From: Streptomyces termitum
GTDB lineage: Bacteria; Actinomycetota; Actinomycetes; Streptomycetales; Streptomycetaceae
DNA: 64,000 nucleotides
Direction: 5' to 3'
Assembly: GCF_014650175.1 (NCBI RefSeq)
Contig: NZ_BMUL01000013.1
Span: forward strand, 1 to 64,000
Under the pieces are notes generated by a model. The model saw only the letters and a program-made list of their open reading frames with translations. It ran no database searches and had not been told where the DNA came from. A program made the position numbers and the translations under genes. Shown here in pieces: positions 35,442 to 43,885 of this stretch. Position 1 is the first letter of the stretch. Every line of letters starts with the position of its first letter.

Positions 35442-36409
35442 CGGGGGCCTCCCGGGCCGGTCTCGACGGAGGCGCGGGCGCGCGCGGCGATCTCCCGGGC
35501 GCTGACCCCGCCCCGTTCCAGCAGATAGCGCTGGCTGCCGGCGACGGGGACGAACTCGTCCGGCAGCGCGATCCGGTGCACCCGCACCGGGCGGACGGCG
35601 CTCAGCGCCTCGGCGACCGCCGAGCCGAAGCCGCCGGACCGCCAGTGCTCCTCCACCGTGATCACCGTGTCCCGCACGCCGAGCGCGCTCAGCAGCGCCG
35701 GGGTGTCCAGCGGCTTGACGGTGTGCAGGTGCAGCACGGTCGCCGAGATCCCCTCGGCGGCCAGCAGGTCGGCGGCCTCCAGCGCGGCCAGCACCGGGTA
35801 GGGCCCGCACGCCGCCAGGGTGACGTCGGTGCCCTCCCGCAGCCGCTGCGCCCTGCCCAGCCGCAGCGGCGGCCCGGCTGGCAGGTCCGGGGTGGCGCCC
35901 CGGCCCATCCGCAGGTAGACGGGGCCGCCCAGGGTGAGCGCCTGGCGCAGCAGCTCCTCGGTGCCCGCCGCGTCGCCCGGGACGACCACGGTCATGTGGG
36001 GCAGCGCCCGCATCACCGCGATGTCCTCCAGGGCGTGGTGGGTCGGGCCCAGGTGGCCGGCCGAGACGCCGCAGTGGGTGGCCGCGATCAGCACCGGCAG
36101 GTTGCCCATCGCGATGTCGATCTTCACGGCCTCCACGGCGCGCGACGAGGCGAACGCCCCCATCGTGTTGACCAGCGGGATCCGGCCCTCCCGGGCGAGG
36201 CCGGCCGCCGCCCCCATCAGGGTGTGCTCGGCGATGCCCAGGTTCAGGTAGCGGTCGGCGGCGGACCCGAAGTCCACTCCGCCGAAGAGGCCGGTGTCGC
36301 TGTCCAGGACGACGAGCCGCGGCTCGCCGGGCAGCAGCGCGGCCACCGTGTCGCGGTACACCTCGCGGGCGGACCGGGCCGGGGCGGGCGCCAGGGCCGT
36401 CGCCATCAC
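35438..36409 (-). CDS. Transketolase C-terminal subunit (two-part transketolase)
   Basis: 323 residues: pyrimidine-binding domain of transketolase with the catalytic Glu in YLNLGIAEHTLMGAAAG, the HxGxxxGxxGxTHH-like CGVSAGHLGPTHHALED segment, and the C-terminal domain. It pairs with the N-terminal subunit encoded immediately upstream (ATGA overlap). Together they transfer a two-carbon ketol unit using thiamine diphosphate. In the vazabitide AmCP pathway a transketolase extends LysW-bound glutamate semialdehyde by two carbons to build the C7 skeleton of DADH. Here the LysW set lies just upstream on the same strand, supporting the same role. Confidence 0.9.
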
Positions 36410-37332
36410 CGCTCACCGCCAGCCGAGGCGCGCACCGCGTTGAGCGCCCGCAGGTGCTGGCGCCCGCTCAGCCGCGCGTAGTGGCTGCGCGCCTGGCCCT
36501 CGATGAACGGCACGCCCTTGCCCTTGACGGTGCGGGCGAGGACCACCGTGGGCCGCACCGGGTCGGCCGGCCGGGTCAGCGCCCCGGTCAGCGCGGCGGC
36601 GTCGTGGCCGTCGACCTCCAGGACCCGCCAGCCGAAGGACCGCCAGCGGTCCGGCAGCGGCTCCAGCGAGTTGACCGTCTCGGTCCCGCCGGTGATCTGC
36701 AGGCCGTTGCGGTCCACGATCGCGGTGAGCCCGGCCAGCCGGTGCGCGGACGCCACCGAGGCCGCCTCCCACACCGAGCCCTCCTGGAGCTCGCCGTCGC
36801 CCATCACCACGAAGCAGCGGCGGTCCGAGCCGTCCAGCCGGTTGGCCAGGGCGTAGCCGACGCCGAGCGCCAGGCCGTGGCCGAGCGAACCGGAGGCGAT
36901 CTCCACGCCGGGGATCTCCGGGTGCGGGTGGGCCATGAAGTGGCTGCCGGGGCGGGCGTACTCCTCCAGCGCCGAGGCCGGGAAGTAGCCGGCCTCGCAG
37001 AGCGTGGCGAACAGGGCGATGCCGCCGTGGCCCTTGCTGAGCAGCAGCACGTCGCGGTCGGGCAGGCCGGGGAAGCGCGGGTCGTGCCGCATCACCCGGA
37101 AGTAGAGGACGGACAGGATCTCGACGAGCGACATCGATCCGCCGAGGTGGCCGCCCTCCGGGCCGGCGCACATGGCGACGACGTGCTCCCTGATCCGCCC
37201 GGCGACCGCCGCGAGCTCCGCGGCGTCGAGGCCGCGCGGGGCGGGGCCGGCGAGGCCGGCGAGATCGGTGCGGGCGGGGCCGGTGAGGTCCGTGCGGGCG
37301 GGGGCGCCCCGCAGCAGAGGCGGGCTGCTCAT
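36406..37332 (-). CDS. Transketolase N-terminal subunit
   Basis: 308 residues. The thiamine diphosphate/metal motif is VMGDGELQEGSVWEAA continuing to the Asn in IVDRNGLQ. HLGGSMSLVEILSVLYF near residue 60 and VLLSKGHG are typical of the N-terminal half. A short Leu/Ala/Pro-rich leader of about 30 residues (around ARTDLTGPARTDLAG) with an internal near-repeat precedes the conserved domain; a later start is conceivable. The split form, rather than one 650-residue chain, is usual for secondary-metabolic transketolases. It is 49 bases downstream of the LysY gene, in the same direction. Confidence 0.9.
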   Translation of the reverse strand: MSSPPLLRGAPARTDLTGPARTDLAGLAGPAPRGLDAAELAAVAGRIREHVVAMCAGPEGGHLGGSMSLVEILSVLYFRVMRHDPRFPGLPDRDVLLLSKGHGGIALFATLCEAGYFPASALEEYARPGSHFMAHPHPEIPGVEIASGSLGHGLALGVGYALANRLDGSDRRCFVVMGDGELQEGSVWEAASVASAHRLAGLTAIVDRNGLQITGGTETVNSLEPLPDRWRSFGWRVLEVDGHDAAALTGALTRPADPVRPTVVLARTVKGKGVPFIEGQARSHYARLSGRQHLRALNAVRASAGGER

Positions 37333-37381
37333 GCCTGGGTCCTTTCGCTGGGTCCGTGGTGGAGGGGAGGGGCGGGGGCGG

Positions 37382-38407
37382 TCAGTTGGGGTGCAGGCCG
37401 GTGAACTCCAGGCCGCGCTCCTCGGGCTCCCCGAAGCGCACGTTCATGCACTGCACGGCGTTGCCCGCGCCGCCCTTGACGAGGTTGTCCAGCGCCGCGA
37501 TCACGGTGACCGTGGAGGCGCCCCGGTCCAGGGCGAAGCCGATGTCGCAGAAGTTCGAGCCGGAGAGGATCTTGGCGTCGGGGAAGCGGTGCAGTCCGCG
37601 CCGGGCGGCGACGATCCGGACGAAGGGCTCGCCCGCGTACCGGCTGCGGTAGGCGGAGCGGATGGCCCGCTCGTCGACCCCCTCGGCGAGGTGCGCCCGG
37701 GAGAGCAGCTGCACGCCGCGTACCGCCTCGACGCCGGTCGCCGACATCCGTACGGTGTGCCCGGTGGCCTGGGCGATCTCCGCCTCGTGCCGGTGCCGGG
37801 TCGGGGCGAACACCCGCAGTGCGCCGCTGCGTTCGGCGTGCAGGTTCTCCGCGCCGGCCTTGGCGCCGGAGCCGCTGGAGCCGGTCCTCGCGTCGACCGT
37901 GACCTCGCCGGTGATCAGCCCGGCCTCGGCCAGCGGCACCAGGGACAGGATGCCCGCGGAGGCCATGCAGCCCGGCACGGAGATCCGGTCGGCGGTGCGC
38001 AGCCGCTCGCGGTGCAGCTCGGGCAGCCCCTGCACGAAGGAGTCGAGGAGGCCGGTGGCCTCGTGGGCGGTGCCGTAGTAGTCCTCGTAGACGTCCGGGT
38101 CGCTCAGCCGGAAGTCGCCCGACAGGTCGATGACCACGCCGGCCTTCTCCAGGAACTCCGGCATCCGCTGCATGGTCTCGCGGTGCGGGGTGGCCAGGAA
38201 CAGGACGTCGCAGCGGCCCAGTTGGTCCTCGGCCGAGAAGGTCAGCTTGGTGCGGTGCCGCAGGTTGGGGTGGACGCCGTCCACCTGGCGGCCCTGGAGG
38301 GTGCGGGAGGTGGCGGCGACCACCTCGACCTGGGGGTGGCCGACGAGCAGCCGGAGCAGCTCCCCGCCGATGTAGCCGGCGGCCCCCACCACTGCTGCGC
38401 GGATCAT
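37382..38407 (-). CDS. lysY: LysY/ArgC-type phosphate reductase acting on LysW-bound substrate
   Basis: 341 residues from ATG at 38407, overlapping the LysX-like gene by ATGA. Rossmann motif AAVVGAAGYIGGELLRLL, catalytic Cys in SVPGCMASAGIL, substrate loop TGSSGSGAKAGAENLH and AxRHRHEAEIAQ (APTRHRHEAEIAQATGH). The KAGAENLH block is closer to LysY than to primary ArgC. The enzyme reduces the acyl phosphate made by the kinase to a semialdehyde while the amino group stays protected on LysW. The expected substrate is LysW-gamma-glutamyl phosphate. Primary arginine biosynthesis is unlikely because the neighbours are lysW and lysX. Confidence 0.88.
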   Translation of the reverse strand: MIRAAVVGAAGYIGGELLRLLVGHPQVEVVAATSRTLQGRQVDGVHPNLRHRTKLTFSAEDQLGRCDVLFLATPHRETMQRMPEFLEKAGVVIDLSGDFRLSDPDVYEDYYGTAHEATGLLDSFVQGLPELHRERLRTADRISVPGCMASAGILSLVPLAEAGLITGEVTVDARTGSSGSGAKAGAENLHAERSGALRVFAPTRHRHEAEIAQATGHTVRMSATGVEAVRGVQLLSRAHLAEGVDERAIRSAYRSRYAGEPFVRIVAARRGLHRFPDAKILSGSNFCDIGFALDRGASTVTVIAALDNLVKGGAGNAVQCMNVRFGEPEERGLEFTGLHPN

Positions 38408-39267
38408 GACTCTGCCTTCGCTGTCAGGAGGGCGGCGATGAGCTCCGCCACATCGAGGTCCGTTCCGTACGTCGACTGCAGGCCGCGGAACTCGACCCGG
38501 TCGTTGACCTCCAGGACGGTGAGCCGGCCGCCCGGCTCCTCCAGGAGGTCCACCCCCGCCAGGCAGGCGCCGACGGTCTCTGCCGCCGCCACCGCGAGGG
38601 CGGAGAGCTCCCCGGTCAGCGGGCAGCGCTCGCTGACCGCGCCGCGCGCCACGTTGGTGCGCCAGTCCTCGCTCCTGCGGTACGTCGCCCCGACCGCCCG
38701 GCCGTCGACCACGAGGACCCGGATGTCCCGGTCCGCCTTGGCGACCTCGCGCTGGAGGTAGACGACGTGCGACTGGGGGGAGGGCAGGGCGGCGACGTGT
38801 TCGAGCACCGCCTCCGCCATCGCCCGGTCGGTGACCCGGGTGACCAGCCGGCCCCAGGAGCCGACCAGCGGTTTGATGACGGCCGGATAGCCCAGCTCCT
38901 CCAGGGACTTGAGGGCCGCCTCCGGGGTCAGCGCCAGGAGCGTCTCGGGGGTGGGCACGCCCCCGGCGACCAGGGCCGCCGAGGTCTGCCACTTGTCCCC
39001 GCACAGGGCGGTGGCGGCGGCGCTGTTGAGCACCGTCACGCCCGCCGACTCCAGCGCGGCGGCCGCGTACAGGGCCCGGTAGTGGCCCACTTCGCGGTTG
39101 AGCACGGTCCGCGGCCCGTCCCAGGGCTCACCGGCCCGGACCGACAGGGTGCGGGGGTCGACGTGTTCGCAAGCGACGCCGCGCCTCTCCAGCGCGGTCA
39201 GGATGTTCTTCTCCTCGAACCTGACCCGGGAGGCGAGGACACCGAGTCGCGCGGCCGCAGGGCTCAT
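38404..39267 (-). CDS. lysX: LysX/RimK-family ATP-grasp ligase
   Basis: 287 residues. The ATP-grasp fold shows NSAAATALCGDKWQTS (substrate side), VIKPLVGSWGRLVT (ATP lid), VYLQREVAKADRDIRVLVVDG and the Mg site ending VLEVNDRVEFRGLQS. It joins the alpha-amino group of an amino acid, most likely glutamate, to the C-terminal Glu of LysW as an isopeptide. The specificity segment after EVND (RVEFRGLQSTYGTD) differs from the ETTGVDI-like pattern of lysine-pathway LysX, in line with another role. It sits 39 bases from lysW and is coupled to lysY. Confidence 0.88.
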   Translation of the reverse strand: MSPAAARLGVLASRVRFEEKNILTALERRGVACEHVDPRTLSVRAGEPWDGPRTVLNREVGHYRALYAAAALESAGVTVLNSAAATALCGDKWQTSAALVAGGVPTPETLLALTPEAALKSLEELGYPAVIKPLVGSWGRLVTRVTDRAMAEAVLEHVAALPSPQSHVVYLQREVAKADRDIRVLVVDGRAVGATYRRSEDWRTNVARGAVSERCPLTGELSALAVAAAETVGACLAGVDLLEEPGGRLTVLEVNDRVEFRGLQSTYGTDLDVAELIAALLTAKAES

Positions 39268-39306
39268 CAGGGTGATCTCCTTATCGATCGGTGGTGACCG
39301 GGACCG

Positions 39307-39489
39307 CTACTCGCCCCAGTCCTCCTCGACCTCGGGCGCGAGGATCAGCTGCGGCGGCTCCACCGAGGCGATTTCCAGTTCCAGCCGGCATTCGGGGCAC
39401 TCGACGATCTCGCTGACCCGGATGTCCTGTCCGAGCGAAATCTCGGCGTCGCACTCGGGGCACGCGGAGGCGATCAACGTTTCCTGCAT
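39307..39489 (-). CDS. lysW: LysW amino-group carrier protein (AmCP)
   Basis: 60 residues from ATG at 39489. Two CPEC motifs (residues 10-13 and 31-34) form the zinc site, the surface is acidic, and the chain ends in EVEEDWGE. The invariant C-terminal EDWGE is decisive: its last Glu gamma-carboxyl carries the substrate amino group. It is the first gene of the leftward lysW-lysX-lysY-transketolase operon, with AT-richer sequence before it that probably holds the promoter. Streptomyces makes lysine by the diaminopimelate route, so this copy serves a special product. Confidence 0.95.
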   Translation of the reverse strand: MQETLIASACPECDAEISLGQDIRVSEIVECPECRLELEIASVEPPQLILAPEVEEDWGE

Positions 39490-39654
39490 GGCTATTTCCT
39501 CAATTCTTCCGTGGGATGGTGAATCGGGAATTACTGTAGTGCTGCATTTCGGCCCGGCCGGATCCGATTCCATGAATGCTCTGGATCGGAACCGGGGCCC
39601 GTGCTTATGGGGCGGGAGCGGCGGGGGAGCGGTACGGGACGGACCGGGCGGCCG

Positions 39655-40671
39655 TCAGGCGGGGACGCCCGCGAGGACGTGGCCGGGACGGGCGGCACCG
39701 CCGCCGTCGGCCGGGACCCCGTGCGCCGTGCCGGCGGCCTCCGTGCCGCCGGCCGCCGGAGCGCCGGGACCGGCCTCCGTACCGCCGGCGTCCGGGGCGA
39801 CCAGCGGATACGGCCGCAGGGCCTGCCGGAACGCCTTCGCCGCGATCGCCGTGAACTCCTCCGGGACGGCCGCCCCGGACGCCACCGCCATCGACACCGG
39901 CAGCGGCTCGGGCGGCGCCGGGAGCCCGGGGCGCACCGCGGGGGTCAGCCCCCACAGCTCGTCCCCGTTGGCGATCAGGCAGGTCATGCCCAGCCCCGCC
40001 TTGGCGGCCGAGCGCAGCCCGATCAGCTCCCCGCTCTCGTAGGCGATCCGCCACGCGACCCCCGCCGCGTCGAGGCTCTCGCGGACCCGGCCGCGCAGGG
40101 TGCACGGCTCCGGGAAGAGCGCCAGCGGCAGGGCCTCCCGCTCGCCGTGGGCCGGCCGGCCGAACCAGGCCAGCCGCATCCTGCCCAGTTCCAGGCAGTC
40201 CGTGCCGGGGCCCGGCGGATCGGCCTGGAGCAGCAGCGCCGCGTCGAGCTGGCCGCCGGTCAGCTGCGCCGCCAGCTCCTCGCTCGCCCCGGTCCGCACG
40301 CTCAGCTGGACCTGGGGCATGCCCCGGTTCAGCACCCGGAGGAACTCCGGCAGCACCTCGCCGAGCTGGCTCGCCACGCCCACCGAGAGCATGACGTGCC
40401 CGGCCTGCGGGATGAACCGGTCGACCGCCTCGTCGTTGAGCGCCACCATCCGGCGGGCGTACCGCAGCAGCTCCTCGCCCCGCGGACTGAGCCGCAGGTT
40501 GCGTCCCGTGGAGGCGAACACGGGACTTCTGATGAGCCCGCTCAGCTGGCGTATCTGCTGGCTGACCGCGGGCTGGGTGATGTGCAGGGACTCCGCCGCC
40601 CGGCGGAAGCCGCCGAGTTCGACCACGGCGACCAGCGTCCTCAGCCTGTTGATCTGCAAGTCGTGATGCAT
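39655..40671 (-). CDS. LysR-family regulator of the LysW/encapsulin cluster
   Basis: 338 residues from ATG at 40671 (MHHDLQINRLRTLVAVV); upstream in-frame sequence is unlikely to be coding. HTH: FRRAAESLHITQPAVSQQI. The effector domain starts near residue 90 (VMLSVGVASQLGEVLP). The C-terminal 45 residues are a Gly/Ala/Pro-rich extension (GGTEAGPGAPAAGGTEAAG) with a near-duplicated GGTEA, which is rare in LysR proteins. It is divergent from the encapsulin operon across 292 bases and stands upstream of the lysW operon, so it is placed to control both halves of the cluster. Effector unknown, perhaps a pathway intermediate. Confidence 0.87.
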   Translation of the reverse strand: MHHDLQINRLRTLVAVVELGGFRRAAESLHITQPAVSQQIRQLSGLIRSPVFASTGRNLRLSPRGEELLRYARRMVALNDEAVDRFIPQAGHVMLSVGVASQLGEVLPEFLRVLNRGMPQVQLSVRTGASEELAAQLTGGQLDAALLLQADPPGPGTDCLELGRMRLAWFGRPAHGEREALPLALFPEPCTLRGRVRESLDAAGVAWRIAYESGELIGLRSAAKAGLGMTCLIANGDELWGLTPAVRPGLPAPPEPLPVSMAVASGAAVPEEFTAIAAKAFRQALRPYPLVAPDAGGTEAGPGAPAAGGTEAAGTAHGVPADGGGAARPGHVLAGVPA

Positions 40672-40802
40672 GCTCCCACCCACATCGTCGGGGACGTTCC
40701 GTCTTCCGCGTTCCGTGTTCCGTACCGCGTGTTCCGTGAGGTCTGCGAGAAGCGTAGGACGGGCTCTTCGGCCACCGCCACGGATGGGGTCACGGACCCG
40801 AT

Positions 40803-40815
40803 ATGACATCGTCAT
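40803..40815. promoter_or_regulatory. Short palindrome (ATGAC-ATC-GTCAT) in the regulator/encapsulin intergenic region
   Basis: This 13-base palindrome lies in the 292-base region between the divergent LysR and encapsulin genes. The rest of the region is AT-richer than its surroundings and holds no gene. A LysR binding site is possible but unproven. Confidence 0.35.
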
Positions 40816-40963
40816 GCCGCCGGTATGCACCCCTCAGGAAGGGGGAATCAAGCCGTCTTATGAGACCCATCAGAACGCGCCATGGCTTTTCCTCCCCACC
40901 ATTCCCGCAGGTGCCTAATGTGAATGGCCCGACGAAAGATTCCACGGAACACGAGGAGACGTC

Positions 40964-41857
40964 ATGCTGGCAGCAACCGCCGATTCCGCAGTGCAGCAGG
41001 GTGTGCAGATACAGCTGGCCGACCCGGCCCTCGCCACCCGCAGCCCCGGCGAGGAGTTCGCCTGGTCGGTGCGGACGGCCGGCCCGGACCAGGACCACAC
41101 GGTGCCCTTCCGGGCCCACCTCCCCGCCGTCTTCCCGCTGTTCGCGACCCGCCCCCGCTACGCGGTCCGCCACCTCCTGAAGACCGCCTCGGTCGCCGAC
41201 GCGCCGGTCACCTTCGTGCACGAGCCGCCCGCCGCCAAGCTGGCCGCCGCCGGCACCTCGTACCGGGCCACCCCCGAGGGCGCCTTCGCCCCCCGCCTGG
41301 AGGAGGCCGAGCTCACCGACCTCACCGTCCGCGTCCCGCTCCCCGACGGCCTCCTCGACCAGCCCGCGCTGCTCGCCTCCTTCGTCGACTACCGGGTCCT
41401 CGTCCGGCTCTCCGTCGTCGAGAACGAGACCCTCCTGCACGGCAGCGCCGACAAGGCGATCTCCGGCCTGCTCAACCTCCCGGAGATCCGGCGCGGCACC
41501 CTCGGCGAGGACGTGTACGCCTCCATCACCGAGGCCGCCGCCGAGGTCGAGGAGACCGGCGGCTCCTGCGACGGCATCGTCGTCCACCCCTTCACCTACT
41601 GGGAGCTGGTCCGCGCCGGCGTCCTCGGCCAGCTCGGCGCCGCCGGCATCACCGTCTCCCGCACCCGCATGATCCCGCGCGGCCAGGTCCTCCTCGGCGA
41701 CTTCCGGGCCGCCGTCACCCTCCTCGTCCCCGGCGTCGCCTCGCTGGCGCTGCGCCGCGGCGCGGGCCCCGGCGGCTCCGACGCCATCGAGGCCACCAGC
41801 CGCATCGGCCTCGCCGTCCACCTGCCCCAGCACTTCCTGCTGCTGACCCGCGACTGA
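40964..41857 (+). CDS. HK97-fold shell protein, Family 3-type (natural-product) encapsulin
   Basis: 297 residues, ribosome site GAGGAG. It lacks enzyme motifs but follows the HK97 capsid pattern in order. There is an N-terminal arm, a central part with YRATPEGAFAPRLEEAELTD and LLASFVDYRVLVRL, then VVENETLLHGSADKAISGLLN, matching the spine-helix/P-domain motif of encapsulins. IVVHPFTYWELVRAGVLG and MIPRGQVLLGDFRAAVTLLV follow, the latter being the A-domain strand with the typical G-D-F. Family 3 encapsulins are known from biosynthetic gene clusters of actinobacteria. No phage genes occur nearby. It opens an operon with a sulfotransferase and SDR, which are the first candidates for cargo. It would self-assemble into a protein shell in the cytoplasm. 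Confidence 0.8.
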   Translation: MLAATADSAVQQGVQIQLADPALATRSPGEEFAWSVRTAGPDQDHTVPFRAHLPAVFPLFATRPRYAVRHLLKTASVADAPVTFVHEPPAAKLAAAGTSYRATPEGAFAPRLEEAELTDLTVRVPLPDGLLDQPALLASFVDYRVLVRLSVVENETLLHGSADKAISGLLNLPEIRRGTLGEDVYASITEAAAEVEETGGSCDGIVVHPFTYWELVRAGVLGQLGAAGITVSRTRMIPRGQVLLGDFRAAVTLLVPGVASLALRRGAGPGGSDAIEATSRIGLAVHLPQHFLLLTRD

Positions 41858-41918
41858 CGCGCGACCGACCCGCCGGCCGCGGACGACCGCGCCCACGGCA
41901 CCACGAAGGGACCCCACC

Positions 41919-42878
41919 ATGACCGGCCCCGCCCCGGCAGGCCGCCCCCCGCGCGTCCTCTACATCACCGGATGGATGCGCAGCGGCAGCACCCTGCTCG
42001 GCAACGTCCTCAACGAGATCCCCGGCGTCCGCCACGTCGGCGAGCTGTACTACCTCTGGCGCAACGGCGTCCTCGGCGCCGGCACCAACTCCAGCTGCGG
42101 CTGCGGCAGTCCGGTCCGCTCCTGCCCGCTCTGGTCGGAGGTCCTCGGGGAGCTGCCCGAGGGCACCGTCGAGGCCACCGCGCACCGCGTCACCACCCTC
42201 CAGCAGGCCCTGCTGCGCACCCGGCACACCGCCGCCCGGCTCGCCGAGGCGCGCGGCGAGCGGGCCCCCGCCCCCGGCGTGACCGAACTCCTCGACCGGT
42301 CCGCCGCCGTCTACCGGCGGGTCGCCGCCCTCGGCGCCGACCGCCTCGTCGTCGACGGCTCCAAGTACCCGGCGGAGGCGGCGGCCCTCCTCGGCCGCCG
42401 CGACCTCGACGTGCGGGTCCTGCACATCGTGCGGGACCCGCGCGCCACCGCCCTCTCCTACCGCAGCGCCAAGGCGTACATCGACCCCATGTCCCCGGCC
42501 CGCAGCAGCGGTTACTGGACCGCCTTCAACCTCGCCTCCGAACTCGTCGGCCGCACCGCCGGCGGCCGCTACCTCCGGGTCCGGCACGAGGACCTGTCCC
42601 GCGACCCGCGCGAGGTGACCGCCCGGGTGCTGCGCTTCGCCGGACTCGACGACGAGTCCCCGGTGGACGCCGCCGGACGCATCCCGCTCGGTGCCAACCA
42701 CACCGTCACCGGCAACCCCGACCGGCTGCGCCGCGGCGTCACCCAGATCCGGCCCGACGAGCGCTGGCGCACCGCCCTCCCGGGCACCGCCATCGCCGCC
42801 GCGACCGCCGCCGCCGCGCCCCTGCTCTCCCGCTACGGCTACCCGCTGGCCCCCCTGCGGCCCGCCCTCGCGGGGTGA
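41919..42878 (+). CDS. PAPS-dependent sulfotransferase
   Basis: 319 residues. The 5'-phosphosulfate loop is YITGWMRSGSTLLGNVL at the N-terminus. The 3'-phosphate motif is VLHIVRDPRATALSYRSAKAY near residue 180, with the catalytic-type Asp/Ser cluster between them (VVDGSKYPAEAAAL). A CGCGSPVRSCPLW segment with three Cys in a row of seven residues may bind a metal. It transfers sulfate from PAPS to a hydroxyl. Dedicated cysC, cysD and cysN lie downstream in the same operon. In aziridine-forming AmCP pathways a sulfated hydroxyl serves as leaving group, so sulfation here is probably an activation step, not a final decoration. Confidence 0.9.
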   Translation: MTGPAPAGRPPRVLYITGWMRSGSTLLGNVLNEIPGVRHVGELYYLWRNGVLGAGTNSSCGCGSPVRSCPLWSEVLGELPEGTVEATAHRVTTLQQALLRTRHTAARLAEARGERAPAPGVTELLDRSAAVYRRVAALGADRLVVDGSKYPAEAAALLGRRDLDVRVLHIVRDPRATALSYRSAKAYIDPMSPARSSGYWTAFNLASELVGRTAGGRYLRVRHEDLSRDPREVTARVLRFAGLDDESPVDAAGRIPLGANHTVTGNPDRLRRGVTQIRPDERWRTALPGTAIAAATAAAAPLLSRYGYPLAPLRPALAG

Positions 42879-42882
42879 CGGC

Positions 42883-43653
42883 ATGGACCTGGGACTCTCC
42901 GGACGGGTCGCGCTGGTCGCGGCCTCCAGCAGCGGCATCGGCCTCGCCGTGGCCCGCGTCCTGGCCGCGGAGGGCGCCAACGTGTCGCTCTGCGGCCGGG
43001 ACCCCGAACGGCTCGCCCGCGCCCACCGGGAGGTGGACGCGGCCGGCCCCGGCCGGGTGCTGAGCACCCCGGTCGACCTCCGCGACGAGGACGCGGCGGC
43101 GGCCTGGGTACGGCGCACGGCCGAGGAGCTCGGCGGCCTCCACGTGGTGGTCACCAACTCCGGCGGGGTGCCCTTCGGCCCCGTCGAGGACTTCGAGGTC
43201 GCCGAGTACCGCCGCGCGGTCGACGCCAACCTGCTGCCCCACGTGTCGCTGTCGCTGGCCGCCGCGCCCTACCTGCGGCGGGCCGGCTGGGGCCGGATCG
43301 TCATGATCACCTCCGAGTCGGTGCGCCAGCCCCACCCGGGCAGCGGCCTGTCCTCGGTGGCCCGGCTCGGCGTCCTCGGCTTCGCCAAGGGCCTCGTCCA
43401 CGCCTTCGGCCCGGCCGGAGTGACCGTCAACGTCCTGGCGCCGGGCTTCCACCGCACCCCGATCCTCGACGTGCAGTACGGCGACAAGGTCGAGGAACGG
43501 CTGGCCGAGGTGGCCGCCGGCATCCCGCTCGGCCGGATCGGCCGCGCCGAGGATCTGGGCGCCCTGGTCGCCTTCCTCGCCAGCGAACAGGCCGGCTACG
43601 TCACCGGCGGAGTCCTGGTCGCGGACGGCGGCAACACCCGGGGCATCGGCTGA
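42883..43653 (+). CDS. SDR-fold protein without the YxxxK motif
   Basis: 256 residues from ATG at 42883, five bases after the sulfotransferase. The dinucleotide site is AASSSGIGLAVA and the NAG motif is VTNSGGVPFGP. After the catalytic-type Ser (MITSES) the positions of Tyr and Lys are Ser and Arg (SSVAR before LGVLGFAKGL). The NSGG and S-x-x-x-R features mark a known atypical SDR subgroup whose chemistry is not standard oxidoreduction. An alternative function, for example acting on the sulfated intermediate, is possible. The gene is in the encapsulin operon between sulfotransferase and kinase fusion. Confidence 0.82.
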   Translation: MDLGLSGRVALVAASSSGIGLAVARVLAAEGANVSLCGRDPERLARAHREVDAAGPGRVLSTPVDLRDEDAAAAWVRRTAEELGGLHVVVTNSGGVPFGPVEDFEVAEYRRAVDANLLPHVSLSLAAAPYLRRAGWGRIVMITSESVRQPHPGSGLSSVARLGVLGFAKGLVHAFGPAGVTVNVLAPGFHRTPILDVQYGDKVEERLAEVAAGIPLGRIGRAEDLGALVAFLASEQAGYVTGGVLVADGGNTRGIG

Positions 43654-43703
43654 CCCACCCCCTCCCGTGCGCCCCCCGCGCCCCCGCCCGCGCGCCCGGC
43701 CCC

Positions 43704-43832
43704 TTTCCCGTACGCGCCCGACCAGGCCCCGCACCCCCTTTCCCGTACGCGCCCGGCCCGGCCCCGCCCACTCCTTTCCCGTACGCGCTCCGCGCCGCCT
43801 CCGCCCGGACCCGCGCCCGTCCCCGTACGCAC
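43704..43832. repeat. Imperfect direct repeats of a TTTCCCGTACGCGC word, about 35-bp spacing
   Basis: Copies begin at 43704, 43739 and 43775, with a degenerate fourth at 43819. Each includes the palindrome CGTACG. They fill much of the 232-base C-rich gap between the SDR and LysZ-LysK genes. No coding frame is credible here. Confidence 0.7.
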
Positions 43833-43885
43833 CCCGCCGCCCCGCCCCGCCCGCCCACCCCCACGCATCCGAAGGAGTCCCGTCC

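Noticed and set aside
37382..39489. Primary lysine or arginine biosynthesis
   Set aside because: LysW with split transketolase and sulfotransferase, no aminotransferase or acetyltransferase, and Streptomyces uses the diaminopimelate route for lysine.
40964..41857. Prophage capsid gene
   Set aside because: No portal, terminase, protease, tail or integrase nearby; all neighbours are biosynthetic.
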